Positions 34,089 to 44,316 of a DNA stretch of 61,252 nt are shown here, one piece after another. The stretch spans positions 1 through 61,252 of the forward strand of contig JADGDY010000009.1 in assembly GCA_016744655.1 (NCBI GenBank), read 5' to 3'. Each line of letters begins with the position of its first letter. The stretch's first letter is position 1. Origin of the DNA: Bacteroidales bacterium. GTDB taxonomy: Bacteria > Bacteroidota > Bacteroidia > Bacteroidales > UBA12170. The notes below the pieces were generated by a model. The model worked only from the letters and a program-made list of their open reading frames with translations. It made no database searches and had not been told where the DNA came from. Both the position numbers and the translations under genes were made by a program.

Positions 34089-34388
34089 TAGTGGTAGTTT
34101 GAGATATGTAAACCTGAATTCACTGTTTGGCTGACTAATCGGCTAATTTTGATTATAGAATGAATACTATTTAATCCGATTTTTCAGGTTTGTATTTGAT
34201 CTAAGATTTCATGGCAATGAACGAATCTGTAATAAGGGCAGCTATTAAATTTCACCATTTAAAAGTCATATTGATTGATGTAAATCATTTCTATTAATTC
34301 AAAAAAAAAAGTCTATAAAACGGATATGCAAAAAAAAATGGCCACCATTTTCGTGGAGGCCATTTTTATTTATTTATTCAAGATTTAT
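34089..34388. other. Gene-free region between the IS remnant and porV
   Basis: No open frame was found. AAACCTGAA (34110-34118) and TTCAGGTTT (34183-34191) form a perfect 9-base inverted repeat 64 bases apart. The porV terminator occupies 34334-34367. I recognise nothing else. Confidence 0.6.
34334..34367 (-). terminator. porV intrinsic terminator
   Basis: AAAAATGGCC (34334-34343) pairs with GGCCATTTTT (34358-34367), with an inner CCA/TGG. In the minus direction it is followed by a T-run. Confidence 0.9.
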
Positions 34389-35537
34389 TTACTCAATATC
34401 ATAAGATAGAGTAAATCTCAAAGTGTTCTTTAATGGGTTGTTTGGGTTAGTAGCAATTAGATAAGAGAAATCTAGTCCAAATACATTATAACGTAAACCA
34501 GCACCTAATGTGAAGTATTGACGATTACCTTTGCTTGGTGACTCATAAAAATAACCACCACGGATTGCAAATTGTTTATCATACCAATATTCAGCTCCAA
34601 CTGCTATGTTAATTTCTTGTAATTCTTCTTTAAATGGAGCATCGTAAAAAGATTGTATCATACCTTGTAAAGGTGCAACATTATTATCTTTATATGGAGG
34701 AATGATGTTTCCAGCTGTGTCATAAACAGGAGGTGTCGGAACCAAAAGTTTATTGAAGTCAACGCTTAATGAGATGAAGTTATAATCATCTAAATCCATT
34801 GAAAAAGTTGTACCAATTTTTAGATTAGTTGGAATGAAATCTTTTTCAGTAGAACTGGTATAAGAAATCTTATTACCAATATTGTAAATTCCACCACCAA
34901 GTCCCCAAGTACCACGACGACCACGAGAAAAACGTAAAGGTTTAGTGTAGAATACGGTAACATCAGCAGCAACAGAAGTACCTGCTCTTGATTCTACTCC
35001 ACCAACATCTTGACCTAAGGTGAGGTTTGAGTATATGAATTTACCTGTAACAGCTGCAGAGAAATTTTTACTTAATTGTCTAGCATAAGCTACATCAACA
35101 GCAAATTCATTTGGTTTGTAAGTTCCTTGGTTTAAACCTTCTTCATTTGTGAAGGTAATGCTACCTAAGGAGAAATATCTTAAAGATGCAGAAACAACTG
35201 ATTTATCATTGATTCTACCATAGCCTGATACATATCCAAGTCCAATATCGTCTACTAATCCTTTTAACCAAGGTACATATGAAACATTGAATCCTACAGA
35301 ATTTTCAACAAATGCCAATTTTGAAGCGTTCCAATAAATACTATTTCCATCGGGAGTAGTAGCTGCTCCAACATCACCCATACCACCTGAACGGGCATCT
35401 GGGCCAATCATTAAGAAAGGAACAGCTGTAGTAATGGTTCCCCATTCTCTATCAGTTCCGGTTTCTTGTGCAATAGTCGACTGATTCAATCCTAGAATCA
35501 CTGTAGCTAACAGTAAGATGCTTAATACTTTTTTCAT
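34389..35537 (-). CDS. porV: Type IX secretion outer membrane protein PorV (LptO)
   Basis: The family start MKKVLSILLLATVIL is at the ATG at 35537 (382 residues); the ATG at 35591 would add an untypical 18-residue extension. A signal peptide (cleavage after TIAQ) precedes the PorV N-terminus AVPFLMIGPDARSGGMGDVG. The barrel then runs to the aromatic end RFTLSYDIE. PorV carries cargo from the translocon to the PorU sortase at the cell surface. It lies directly downstream of the two C25 genes and has its own -7 box at 35589-35596. Confidence 0.95.
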   Translation of the reverse strand: MKKVLSILLLATVILGLNQSTIAQETGTDREWGTITTAVPFLMIGPDARSGGMGDVGAATTPDGNSIYWNASKLAFVENSVGFNVSYVPWLKGLVDDIGLGYVSGYGRINDKSVVSASLRYFSLGSITFTNEEGLNQGTYKPNEFAVDVAYARQLSKNFSAAVTGKFIYSNLTLGQDVGGVESRAGTSVAADVTVFYTKPLRFSRGRRGTWGLGGGIYNIGNKISYTSSTEKDFIPTNLKIGTTFSMDLDDYNFISLSVDFNKLLVPTPPVYDTAGNIIPPYKDNNVAPLQGMIQSFYDAPFKEELQEINIAVGAEYWYDKQFAIRGGYFYESPSKGNRQYFTLGAGLRYNVFGLDFSYLIATNPNNPLKNTLRFTLSYDIE

Positions 35538-35588
35538 TATAGTGTTAAATTTTATACTCGTAATTTTATTAATTATGCTAAAAGCGTG

Positions 35589-35596
35589 CAAAGGTA
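35589..35596 (-). promoter_or_regulatory. -7 box for porV
   Basis: On the minus strand, TACCTTTG matches TAnnTTTG and ends 51 bases before the porV ATG. porV can therefore be transcribed apart from the upstream C25 genes. Confidence 0.6.
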
Positions 35597-35613
35597 ACGA
35601 ATTTATTAGATGT

Positions 35614-38600
35614 TTATTTTACTACTACTAATTTTTGTTTTTGATGTACTTTGTCACCATCACTATTTGTAACTTCAAGAATGTAGTTATATAGACCAGT
35701 TTTTAAGCTTGAAACGGTTTGATCTCCTGTGGTTATTGCTATTGGCTCAACACTGTTCCCAAGAACACTCACTTTTTCTTGATAAGTCCAGATACGTTTA
35801 CCGCTTATATCGTATAAATAAATATTTACAGTTAATTCACTTTCATTTGTTTGATTATGTTTAAAAACAAACTCTGTGTAATCTGAGAATGGGTTTGGAT
35901 AATTATGAACATCAGATATAGCGAGAGTTTGTGAAGCAACTACAATAAACGAAATAGATTTAGTGGTAGAATTGTCAAACATATCCCATGCTTTAACTGA
36001 AAGCTCATGCGTTCCGAAGTCTAAGTCATTTAGGTTATACTCTACTTTACCTGTCTGAAAAGAATTATCAACGGGTTGGTAATAATCATTCAAATAGTGA
36101 TTGTCTTGGCTATCAATAATAGCTTTGATTTCTTTTCCAAACCCAAGTTCTATATTATTGATTCCATTTTCATCAAAAAGATCGATTATCATTAATGGGT
36201 TATTATTGGTTATATCCCCACTTCTAAATTGGTAGGAATCTAAATGTACGTTGATTTCTGGTCCTTGTAAATCATTTTCTATGGTTTGGTCAACACCACC
36301 TATTAAAAAGTCAATAAATCCTCCATTAGCATCGTAATATTGTTCATTGTCAAATTCATCAGTGGCATAATAACTAATTTTACCATTTCCGAAAGAGGAG
36401 GGTATATTTGTTGGGACAATGAATGTAAAATCAAATTTCCCGCTATTTGCACGAGCTTGTCCTTTGTATATTAAGTGGTCGATAACTTTAAATGAGGCTT
36501 TGTAACTTTCGGAATCGTTTGCTAATGTAGAATATGTTGAAGGTTTGCCATACACTTTTATATCAACAAGACCATTAAAGTCCGTATCGATTTGTTGATT
36601 AGTTTTTGTAATAACACCTTTGACATTGACCGATTGACGAGCCTTAAGGGTGTCTAAAGAATTTTCATTAATTAATTGATTGTTAATGTGAGTGGTTTTT
36701 ACATTATATTCTGGATAAGCCATCTTTAATGCAGGATCCCCAAGTAATACGAAGTTGAGGTTTCTTTCTTTATTTCCGCTTTCGTTTTTAGCATATTTAA
36801 TGATTTCTCCCATTGTATAGTGAGAACCATCTTCTTTTCGAGAAAAAGCTATTTCATGGAATTTTTCATTAAGTCGAAAATTATATGAAGCATATGCCAA
36901 TCTAGTGGTTGTAAATAGTACGACGCTACCACCAAATCTATTTAAAACCATGTGTTCACCTGAAGATACATGACTAGGATCGTCGAAAGGTCCAAATTCA
37001 CAACTTGCAACTATCCATACTCCTAATTTATTATAGTTTTTCCAGCTAAGGATATCTGGAATTTGAAGAATTCTTTCATCTGTTAAAGCTGTGTGTCCTC
37101 CATGGCCAGTATAATTGAAAAATAAAACTCCATCTTCAACGCCTCTGTTAATCGCATCTGTTACATCTGGATATCTGTGACCATTAGTAGTTGTTTGGCG
37201 CACATAACTATCTAGAAATATTTTATCCACATTGAATTCAGGATGTGTTATTAAAAAAGTATCAGCTAATTCATTACTATCATTGAAATGAAGGTTGCTA
37301 TCTCTATCGTCAGCAATAAAACAAACTTTATTTCTCCATTCGCCCATCTGGTATTTAAGATTAGTAGCATAATGTATAGTTTTGTCGACCATTATTTTTG
37401 CATCGACAATATTATTCACAGGGAATCTTCCTATTGATATTTGAATTTCACCAAATGAGGAATCACCATCGAGCTCACCCATTATCCCATAATAATCATC
37501 GGTATTGTAGGTGTCAGTTTGCGAAGTACTACCTATTGATTGGTAGACTGGAACAATATTAGTATTTTCAGGTAAAATATTTCTGTAATCATATGATGCA
37601 TCTCCAAACAACAATAAATATTTTGGTTTGTTGGATTCTATATTTTTATCATAGTGATACCTTAGGAAGTTTCTAATAGCAGTGGGATCCTGCTTTCCAG
37701 AAGAAAACTCATTATAGATCTCATCAGTTTTTACAATAATAACTCTTAATTGATCTTTCTCAATATGTAAGTTTGCTAATCTTTCAGCCTGTTCCACAAA
37801 TTCATCAATAGTTACTATAACCATGTCAAATGGAGGGAGTGCCTTAAGGTCTTGATTGGAAATTTCGCCAATTAATTGTGGAATAAACAATCCTTCAGTT
37901 TCAAAAGCCGTATAGTATTTGTTTCCAATGAGTTCTTGTTTAAATATTAAACTATCATTGAGTAAAGTTGTACCTTGAATTTCCTTAGGTAAATAAGGTT
38001 CAGTTATATCCCAAACCTTTGTCTGAATATTTGCATTGGCTATTTTAAACTGATATACTTTGCTTACAGTTTGGAATCCGAAAAAACTAAAAGAAACCTG
38101 TTGATCATGCATGACCAGATTTCTAAAGGCAGATACCTCAATGTAATCGATCCAGGCATTGGCATTTATATGTGGATGTGAATAAGTAATGTTAAATGAC
38201 ACCTTATCTTCGTCTGTTTGATAAGCAAACTTCTTGCTAGCTTCACTTGCCATATTATAGCTACCCTGAGGAGCTGAAAGATTTAGCTCTACTGTTTCAG
38301 CACCCAATGGAGTAATGTATAGTTTTGCGCTTGAGGATGAGCGATTTGCAGCATATACTTTCGTTTTAATCGATTTTGTATTGTTTAAGTTTGGGAAACT
38401 AAGATCTATGTTTAAAGTTTCATTCACTTCGAAAGATTCACCAAACCATTTTCTTCCAGATTTCACAAAATTAATTAAATTGACTTCATGAGCTTGGTAA
38501 TCAACAAAATCAGTTACAGTTTTAATTGGTTCTGTAATATTACTTGCTTCAGTTTGAACTCTTAATCCTGTATTGCTCCCAATTGTAACATAATAATAAT

Positions 38601-39024
38601 TTAAGTCCGCATAGGGATGGTGACTGTATTCAAACATTTGTATGCTGTTATTATAATTCCATGAATCTGCAGCTTTGGCATAAAATACTATATAGTCATC
38701 TTCATCAAAACTTCCATCATCTCCATCATAAACTGCTATAGCATTTTCAATTAATGAGAAGCTGATTTCTATATCATTTGGTTCAGGTAATGCTCCCTCA
38801 CGGTTTCCAAAAACCTGTATGTTTTCAGGATTAATAGAGGCCAAGTCAAAACCCATATTAATGAAATCTTGATAGGTAAGTTTGTAAAGCCCCTCTTTAG
38901 CGATACCAACTTTATACCATTGACCTTCTGCCAGTACCGATTGTGCTGATGAAGTGAAGCACCAGCTTGTAAATAAAACCAGTAAATATATTTTAAATGA
39001 TGAAAAGGTATAAATTTGTTTCAT
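35614..39024 (-). CDS. C25 (gingipain-like) protein with type IX sorting domain, divergent PorU paralogue
   Basis: This 1,136-residue protein has a signal peptide (cleavage after SSAQ). An N-terminal beta-rich region includes GQWYKVGIAKEGLYKLTYQD. The C25 caspase-like domain has the catalytic His in YTGHGGHTAL and Cys in ASCEFGPFDDP. Ig-like modules follow, then a type A CTD (ISDVHNYPNPFSDYTEFVFK to LKTGLYNYILEV). The layout is that of PorU, but the active-site surroundings differ from the TATCEFSRYDDP type kept by the gene upstream. It follows that gene by 6 bases and precedes porV. It could be a second sortase with other specificity or a specialised peptidase. Confidence 0.85.
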   Translation of the reverse strand: MKQIYTFSSFKIYLLVLFTSWCFTSSAQSVLAEGQWYKVGIAKEGLYKLTYQDFINMGFDLASINPENIQVFGNREGALPEPNDIEISFSLIENAIAVYDGDDGSFDEDDYIVFYAKAADSWNYNNSIQMFEYSHHPYADLNYYYVTIGSNTGLRVQTEASNITEPIKTVTDFVDYQAHEVNLINFVKSGRKWFGESFEVNETLNIDLSFPNLNNTKSIKTKVYAANRSSSSAKLYITPLGAETVELNLSAPQGSYNMASEASKKFAYQTDEDKVSFNITYSHPHINANAWIDYIEVSAFRNLVMHDQQVSFSFFGFQTVSKVYQFKIANANIQTKVWDITEPYLPKEIQGTTLLNDSLIFKQELIGNKYYTAFETEGLFIPQLIGEISNQDLKALPPFDMVIVTIDEFVEQAERLANLHIEKDQLRVIIVKTDEIYNEFSSGKQDPTAIRNFLRYHYDKNIESNKPKYLLLFGDASYDYRNILPENTNIVPVYQSIGSTSQTDTYNTDDYYGIMGELDGDSSFGEIQISIGRFPVNNIVDAKIMVDKTIHYATNLKYQMGEWRNKVCFIADDRDSNLHFNDSNELADTFLITHPEFNVDKIFLDSYVRQTTTNGHRYPDVTDAINRGVEDGVLFFNYTGHGGHTALTDERILQIPDILSWKNYNKLGVWIVASCEFGPFDDPSHVSSGEHMVLNRFGGSVVLFTTTRLAYASYNFRLNEKFHEIAFSRKEDGSHYTMGEIIKYAKNESGNKERNLNFVLLGDPALKMAYPEYNVKTTHINNQLINENSLDTLKARQSVNVKGVITKTNQQIDTDFNGLVDIKVYGKPSTYSTLANDSESYKASFKVIDHLIYKGQARANSGKFDFTFIVPTNIPSSFGNGKISYYATDEFDNEQYYDANGGFIDFLIGGVDQTIENDLQGPEINVHLDSYQFRSGDITNNNPLMIIDLFDENGINNIELGFGKEIKAIIDSQDNHYLNDYYQPVDNSFQTGKVEYNLNDLDFGTHELSVKAWDMFDNSTTKSISFIVVASQTLAISDVHNYPNPFSDYTEFVFKHNQTNESELTVNIYLYDISGKRIWTYQEKVSVLGNSVEPIAITTGDQTVSSLKTGLYNYILEVTNSDGDKVHQKQKLVVVK

Positions 39025-39030
39025 TTTATA

Positions 39031-42000
39031 TTATTTTATAACGACTAATCTATTTGATTTTGTGGCTTCATGTCCATTTTCTGAACGAACTAGAACTTTG
39101 TAAACATAAATTCCTTTTGATAACTGATTACCCATTTCATCAGTAACATCCCATTTTATTTCATTATTTCTATAGCTATCGGTAAAGAAGTTTTCTTCTA
39201 ATCTCGTTACTAATTTCCCATCTATACCATAGATATCTATTTGTACGTCCATGTTCCCATTTGCTTGGTTATGCTCGAAAGAAAATGTGGTATGGTCATA
39301 AACTGGGTTAGGATAATTAAACAGCTGTTCTAGTGCCATACTTCCAGAGGAAGCAACTACAAAGGTTATGCTCGCTTTTGATGAGTTATTATGAATGTCC
39401 CATACTTTTAATTCAATAGTATGGTTTCCTTCAGGAATATTGAAAAAAGGAAATGAGATTGCTCCACTTTTATAACTGTTGGCATCTGCAAGGTAATAAT
39501 CATTGAGTATTTTTACATTTGTTCCATCATTATTTAAAGTTGCAGTGATGTCATGCCCTATACCATTTCCTGTTGTGTTTATGCCATTTTCATCATTTAC
39601 AAATGCTAATAAGATAGGATTTTCATTGGTAGTTCCTCCATCAATAAAGTTGATATTATTTATATATAAATCAATTTCTGGACCCTTATTATCTTCCGTA
39701 TAATTATCATCATAACCACCAATAATTATCTCTTTATCAAAACCGCTGGCATCAACTTTATCATTTTTAGCATAAAGACTTATTTTTCCATTACCATATT
39801 TATAGGCAATATCTTTGGGTACAATAAAAGTAAACTCAAATTCTCCCTTAATTACATCTGCCTTTCCCTTATATAAAATATTCTTTTGTAACTCAAACTC
39901 AAAAACAGAACTGCCAGGGTCATTTGCTAATGAGCTCACAGATGTGGGTTTATCATATATTGTAGGAAATATGTCACCATTGAAATCTGATATGAGGCTA
40001 TTATTCGCATCTACTATTTCGCCTTTAATAGTGATTTGCGATAATGCTTTGATAGTATCTGACTCTAAACCAGAAGAGTGGTTGGTGATAGAACTTACTT
40101 TTAGGTAATTCTCAGGAATCGCTATTTTTAATGCTGGGTCACCTAGTAAAACAAATTTACTTACATTTACACCACTTCCACTAGCAATTTTTGTTAATTT
40201 AAGAATTTCGCCCATTCTTAAATATTCTCCATTATGTTTTTGTAATGCAGTTTTGTAAAAATTAGTACTCACTATGAAATTAGAACCTGCAAAAGTAGCT
40301 CTAGATGTTGTGAAAAGTGAGATTCCTCCACCTTTATTATTTAAAAAGATCCTTTCACCAGCACTAACCCTTGAAGGATCGTCATATCTAGAAAATTCAC
40401 AGGTTGCAGTTAAAAATACAGGGAGCTTATCTTTATTAGTCCATGATTCTATATCAGGCATATCAAGAAATCGCTCTTGTCCCCAGCCTACTTCACCACC
40501 ATGACCAGTATAACTTATTATTAAAGCACCTTTATCCACTCTTTCGTTGATCGCTTCATTTACTTTAGAATATCTTTGACCTGCTGGAGTTGATTCTTGG
40601 ATATAAGCATCAGCATATATTTTGTCAAGATTTGCAGTAGGGTATATGGTGTCCACTAATTTACTAAGTCTATCAGCATCTCGAATATGTAAATTCCCAT
40701 CTTCGTCATCCGCTATGAAGCAAACAATATTCCGCCAGTCTGACATTACAATATCGCCATTACTATTGTAATGAATAACTTTGTCTACCATATCTTGGGC
40801 TTCAGCAACAGTAACCACAGGGAACCGACCAATTCCAAGATCGATTTCACCTTCACTGATATCACCACCTTCCCATTTGTCCATAAATCCAAAAAAGTCA
40901 TCAGTTGCTATAGAATAAATGGGGTTGAAACTTTCATAAGATTCCCATGTAGGCACCATATTGGTATTGGTTTCTTCTCTAAGTAGAAAATCCATACTAG
41001 CATCACCAAAAAATAATAAGTATTTTAATTGATGGTTTGAAGATGAGTTTTCGTAGGCACTTCTAACAAAATCTCTTATTCCACTTATATCTTGTCTTCC
41101 ACTACTGAATTCATGATATATTGGTTCAAGAGTGGTGACATAAACGTCTAATCCACTTTCCTCTCTATGGAAATTCGCTAATTCATTCGCTTGATCTAAA
41201 AACAGAGGATGAGTGATGATAATATAATCATGATTTATTTCAGCATGAAGGTTTTGATTCGGAACTTCTTTATTGAAGGTAGGTTGAAGTGCAGAACTAC
41301 TTTGGTAAGCAATAAACTCTATGAGTTCATTAGTAGGTACAGTGTAACTTAAAGTAGTAGTGGTAGATGTGAAGTTGATGTTTTTTGGTAATATAGGATT
41401 TGTAATGTTCCAGATTTCCATATTACTAGCTTTCTCTGTCTGCATTTTAAACTCCGTAATCTGCCCCTCTTTAATACAATCCCTATTCCGGAATAACAAT
41501 TGATTTCCGTTGTATATTAACTTCCTTTCCACATTAATTTCAATAAAGTCGAGCCAACCAATACTGCCTGAAATTGGCTGGTTGTAGTTTACATTTATAG
41601 GGATTTTAGATGGTGTGCTATTCGGAGTAAAACTCCATGTAATATCACCTCCAATGGCATAACTAGGGTAGCTGCCAGATGGGATTGCAGAAATTGATTC
41701 GTATTTAGTTTCGCCTAAAGTGCTTATAGTAAATCTACTCGAAGTAGTTGATCGAGCAGCAAATAAGGAGTTAATGAATATTTCTGAACCAGGAGCAATG
41801 TTGTCAAATTGAAAAGTATAGGTGTAATCTTTAACAAATTCATATTTATCACCAAACCATCTTCTTCCTGAATTGATTAAATTATAAGTTTCATCTTCAA
41901 TAAAATCATAATCAGAAAAAGTAGACACAGAAATGTTTGGGTTTGAAGAATTATTTTGGTCACTAATTCTAATTCCATTTCCATCATTTAAAACTAAATA

Positions 42001-42846
42001 ATAATAAGATTCTCGAGCATAAATATTTAACCTGTGATGAAATCTTTTACTTGAATCGTCATAAGTCCAATTATCTGGTCCTTCCCCATAAAACAATAAG
42101 TAGTCACCTGCATCAAAACTTCCATCACCGCCATCAACCATTTTTATAGCTACTTCAGGTATGTCAGGATGTTTATATACAGAATTAGATTCGTCTAGCA
42201 TGGCTCCAAAACCATATACTTTTATATTGGAAGATAAAAAACCCGAAAAATCAACACCAGCATTTATGGCTTGCTCATAGGTGATTTTGTAAATTCCATT
42301 TTTATTTAATTTAAATTGAAACCATTTACCAGAATGCATAGCTGATTCTGATAAAAATGTCTTTTCTGTATTTTCTTTACTAGCTTTTTCAATGTATTCT
42401 GTATTATAATTTAGTTCAAATGATGAAAGCTTATTTACAACATTTGGAAGTGAATTGTTTGAAAGACAAGGGAAGGATATCCGAGCTAATTTTGTGTTTT
42501 TATCTTCGATAAGGAGGTGTTTAATTGGATAATCACTTTCTAATTCAACTTTTAAATTTTGAAATGTTGATTGTTCAATAGATTGAGAGTTTTCGATGAT
42601 ATTACTCATGAAAATATCACTGATTATTTCATTTGATTCCAATGGAATATCAATACTATAAAATGGAATAAGACCTGTTTTTCCCATATCTTTAGCTCCA
42701 TTAAAAAACAAAGTTGGGTGAAAAGCTGAACTCTCTTTTGATGCTTGTTCCCATTCAATCACGATGTGTTTTGTTCCTGATTGAGCAAACAAAAACTGCG
42801 AGAATATAAGTGATAAAAAAATGATAAAGTTATTTCTCATTATCAT
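39031..42846 (-). CDS. porU: Type IX secretion sortase PorU
   Basis: This 1,271-residue protein has a signal peptide (cleavage near FLFAQ), the domain order of PorU and the active-site residues expected of it: His in YTGHGGEVGWGQERFL and Cys in FLTATCEFSRYDDPSRVSAG. PorU removes C-terminal sorting domains from cargo and attaches cargo to A-LPS at the surface. It ends with a type A CTD (EQLFNYPNPVYDHTTFSFEH; LSKGIYVYKVLV). It heads an operon with the paralogue and porV. Of the two C25 proteins this one has the more canonical PorU motif, so I assign the symbol here. Confidence 0.88.
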   Translation of the reverse strand: MIMRNNFIIFLSLIFSQFLFAQSGTKHIVIEWEQASKESSAFHPTLFFNGAKDMGKTGLIPFYSIDIPLESNEIISDIFMSNIIENSQSIEQSTFQNLKVELESDYPIKHLLIEDKNTKLARISFPCLSNNSLPNVVNKLSSFELNYNTEYIEKASKENTEKTFLSESAMHSGKWFQFKLNKNGIYKITYEQAINAGVDFSGFLSSNIKVYGFGAMLDESNSVYKHPDIPEVAIKMVDGGDGSFDAGDYLLFYGEGPDNWTYDDSSKRFHHRLNIYARESYYYLVLNDGNGIRISDQNNSSNPNISVSTFSDYDFIEDETYNLINSGRRWFGDKYEFVKDYTYTFQFDNIAPGSEIFINSLFAARSTTSSRFTISTLGETKYESISAIPSGSYPSYAIGGDITWSFTPNSTPSKIPINVNYNQPISGSIGWLDFIEINVERKLIYNGNQLLFRNRDCIKEGQITEFKMQTEKASNMEIWNITNPILPKNINFTSTTTTLSYTVPTNELIEFIAYQSSSALQPTFNKEVPNQNLHAEINHDYIIITHPLFLDQANELANFHREESGLDVYVTTLEPIYHEFSSGRQDISGIRDFVRSAYENSSSNHQLKYLLFFGDASMDFLLREETNTNMVPTWESYESFNPIYSIATDDFFGFMDKWEGGDISEGEIDLGIGRFPVVTVAEAQDMVDKVIHYNSNGDIVMSDWRNIVCFIADDEDGNLHIRDADRLSKLVDTIYPTANLDKIYADAYIQESTPAGQRYSKVNEAINERVDKGALIISYTGHGGEVGWGQERFLDMPDIESWTNKDKLPVFLTATCEFSRYDDPSRVSAGERIFLNNKGGGISLFTTSRATFAGSNFIVSTNFYKTALQKHNGEYLRMGEILKLTKIASGSGVNVSKFVLLGDPALKIAIPENYLKVSSITNHSSGLESDTIKALSQITIKGEIVDANNSLISDFNGDIFPTIYDKPTSVSSLANDPGSSVFEFELQKNILYKGKADVIKGEFEFTFIVPKDIAYKYGNGKISLYAKNDKVDASGFDKEIIIGGYDDNYTEDNKGPEIDLYINNINFIDGGTTNENPILLAFVNDENGINTTGNGIGHDITATLNNDGTNVKILNDYYLADANSYKSGAISFPFFNIPEGNHTIELKVWDIHNNSSKASITFVVASSGSMALEQLFNYPNPVYDHTTFSFEHNQANGNMDVQIDIYGIDGKLVTRLEENFFTDSYRNNEIKWDVTDEMGNQLSKGIYVYKVLVRSENGHEATKSNRLVVIK

Positions 42847-43276
42847 AGAATTAATTTGTTGTTATTTTGTTTTAAGAACCATTATATAAAGTTCCTTATT
42901 TTTAAAAACGACTTTTAAAGTTTTTTATTATACATCTTCAAAAAAAAGAGATTTTATACATAGACAACTCATATTCATTTTTTGTTGTCAGTTAGTAATA
43001 AATTAACAAAAATAATTTTGCTTGAGTATCGTTTTGTTTTTGCTTAAATTTGTTTAGCAAAGATTTAGCAATTATTAACCAAACTTGGTTCGTTAAAAAA
43101 AAGACTTTAAATGTTTCAGACTGCAAATGAAACAAAAAAATGGCAACTTAGTATAATGATTAGTGAAGGTTTTTTAAACCTAATGATAGAAATATCTAAA
43201 AACCTTTATCAATCAAAAAATAATTTGTAATATTGTTTTCTTTAAAGACAGAACCTGTTCTAATTTGATAGACCAT
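42847..43276. other. Divergent intergenic region, porU / porP
   Basis: No open frame was found. It contains the porP promoter (43022-43052), an AGGTTT/AAACCT hairpin with a TTT loop (43167-43181) and an AACCA...TGGTT palindrome near 43078-43090. It implies a porP leader of about 215 bases. No -7 box was found for porU. Confidence 0.65.
43022..43052 (+). promoter_or_regulatory. porP promoter
   Basis: A -33 TTG (43022-43024), 20 bases, then TAAATTTG (43045-43052), a perfect -7 box. The start codon is 224 bases further on. Confidence 0.6.
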
Positions 43277-44287
43277 ATGAACAACAGACTAACGAAAATC
43301 TTATTCACCTTGCTAATGGTAGCCCTAACGGGGGTTTCGCATGCGCAAGACCCTCATTTTTCGCAGTTTTATGCAAACCCATTATACCTTAATCCGGCCC
43401 TTGCTGGATCTGCATTGACACCTCGATTAACCATGAATTATAGAAATCAATGGCCTTCCTTAGATGCAAACTTTGTTACCTACGGAGCTTCATATGATCA
43501 ATATATGCCATCCATCAATAGTGGTATTGGTATTTCTTTCATGACTGATAGGGCTGGACAAGGAGTTTTAGTAAGCGGGGGCGTAAGTGCATTGTACAGT
43601 TATAGATTGAAATTGAATCGGGAAATGTTCGTGAACTTTGGTGTAAAAGCTAGCTTTTTTCAGGGCCGTTTAGATTGGAATTCTCTTACCTTTGGAGATC
43701 AATACGATCCCATTAGAGGTTTGGTTTTTGAAACTGAAGAAACTCCACCGTCATCAACAAGTAAAAGTATAGTTGATTTTAGTGCGGGAGCTGTTTATAC
43801 TTTTAAAGATATTTTCTTTGGTGGTGTAGCTGTAGATCATATTACTCAACCATCAAATGGTTTCTACGATGATAAACTAAGTAAACTCCACATGAAAGTA
43901 ACTGTTCATGCTGGTGCTGTTATCGATTTACGTAACAAAAGATATAGAGGAGCTAGTTATGATCGTATCACTGTTTCTCCTAATATTATTTACCAACAAC
44001 AGCAAAACTTCCAACAAATTAATTTTGGTGTATACTTAAATAAGAATCCTTTCGTTCTTGGTATGTGGTATCGTCACGATGTTACTAATGCCGATGCGAT
44101 TATTGCCTTATTAGGATTCCAATATAAAAACTTGAAATTTGGTTATAGTTATGATATTACTATTTCTAAATTGCAAAATGCTACAGGTGGTGCCCATGAG
44201 ATATCTCTCGGCTATACCTTTGATACTGGGTCTCAGTATCGTTCCAGAAGAACAAGGCTGGATGCGATACCTTCACCTAGCTTTTAA
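43277..44287 (+). CDS. PorP/SprF family type IX secretion outer membrane protein
   Basis: I place the start at the ATG at 43277 (336 residues, MNNRLTKILFTLLMVALTGV); a TTG four codons earlier is less likely. A signal peptide is followed by the PorP/SprF hallmark AQDPHFSQFYANPLYLNPAL and a barrel body with repeated YRNQWP/GVKASFF/NFGVYLN strands. These proteins anchor or help export individual type IX cargo such as large adhesins. The gene is followed 29 bases later by gldJ, an arrangement with the T9SS ring components. Confidence 0.92.
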   Translation: MNNRLTKILFTLLMVALTGVSHAQDPHFSQFYANPLYLNPALAGSALTPRLTMNYRNQWPSLDANFVTYGASYDQYMPSINSGIGISFMTDRAGQGVLVSGGVSALYSYRLKLNREMFVNFGVKASFFQGRLDWNSLTFGDQYDPIRGLVFETEETPPSSTSKSIVDFSAGAVYTFKDIFFGGVAVDHITQPSNGFYDDKLSKLHMKVTVHAGAVIDLRNKRYRGASYDRITVSPNIIYQQQQNFQQINFGVYLNKNPFVLGMWYRHDVTNADAIIALLGFQYKNLKFGYSYDITISKLQNATGGAHEISLGYTFDTGSQYRSRRTRLDAIPSPSF

Positions 44288-44316
44288 TGATGAAATAACA
44301 AAAATGAATATAAATA

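Noticed and set aside
43265..43276. TTG start for porP four codons upstream
   Set aside because: The ATG at 43277 gives a normal signal peptide (MNNRLTKILF); the TTG adds residues untypical of the family.
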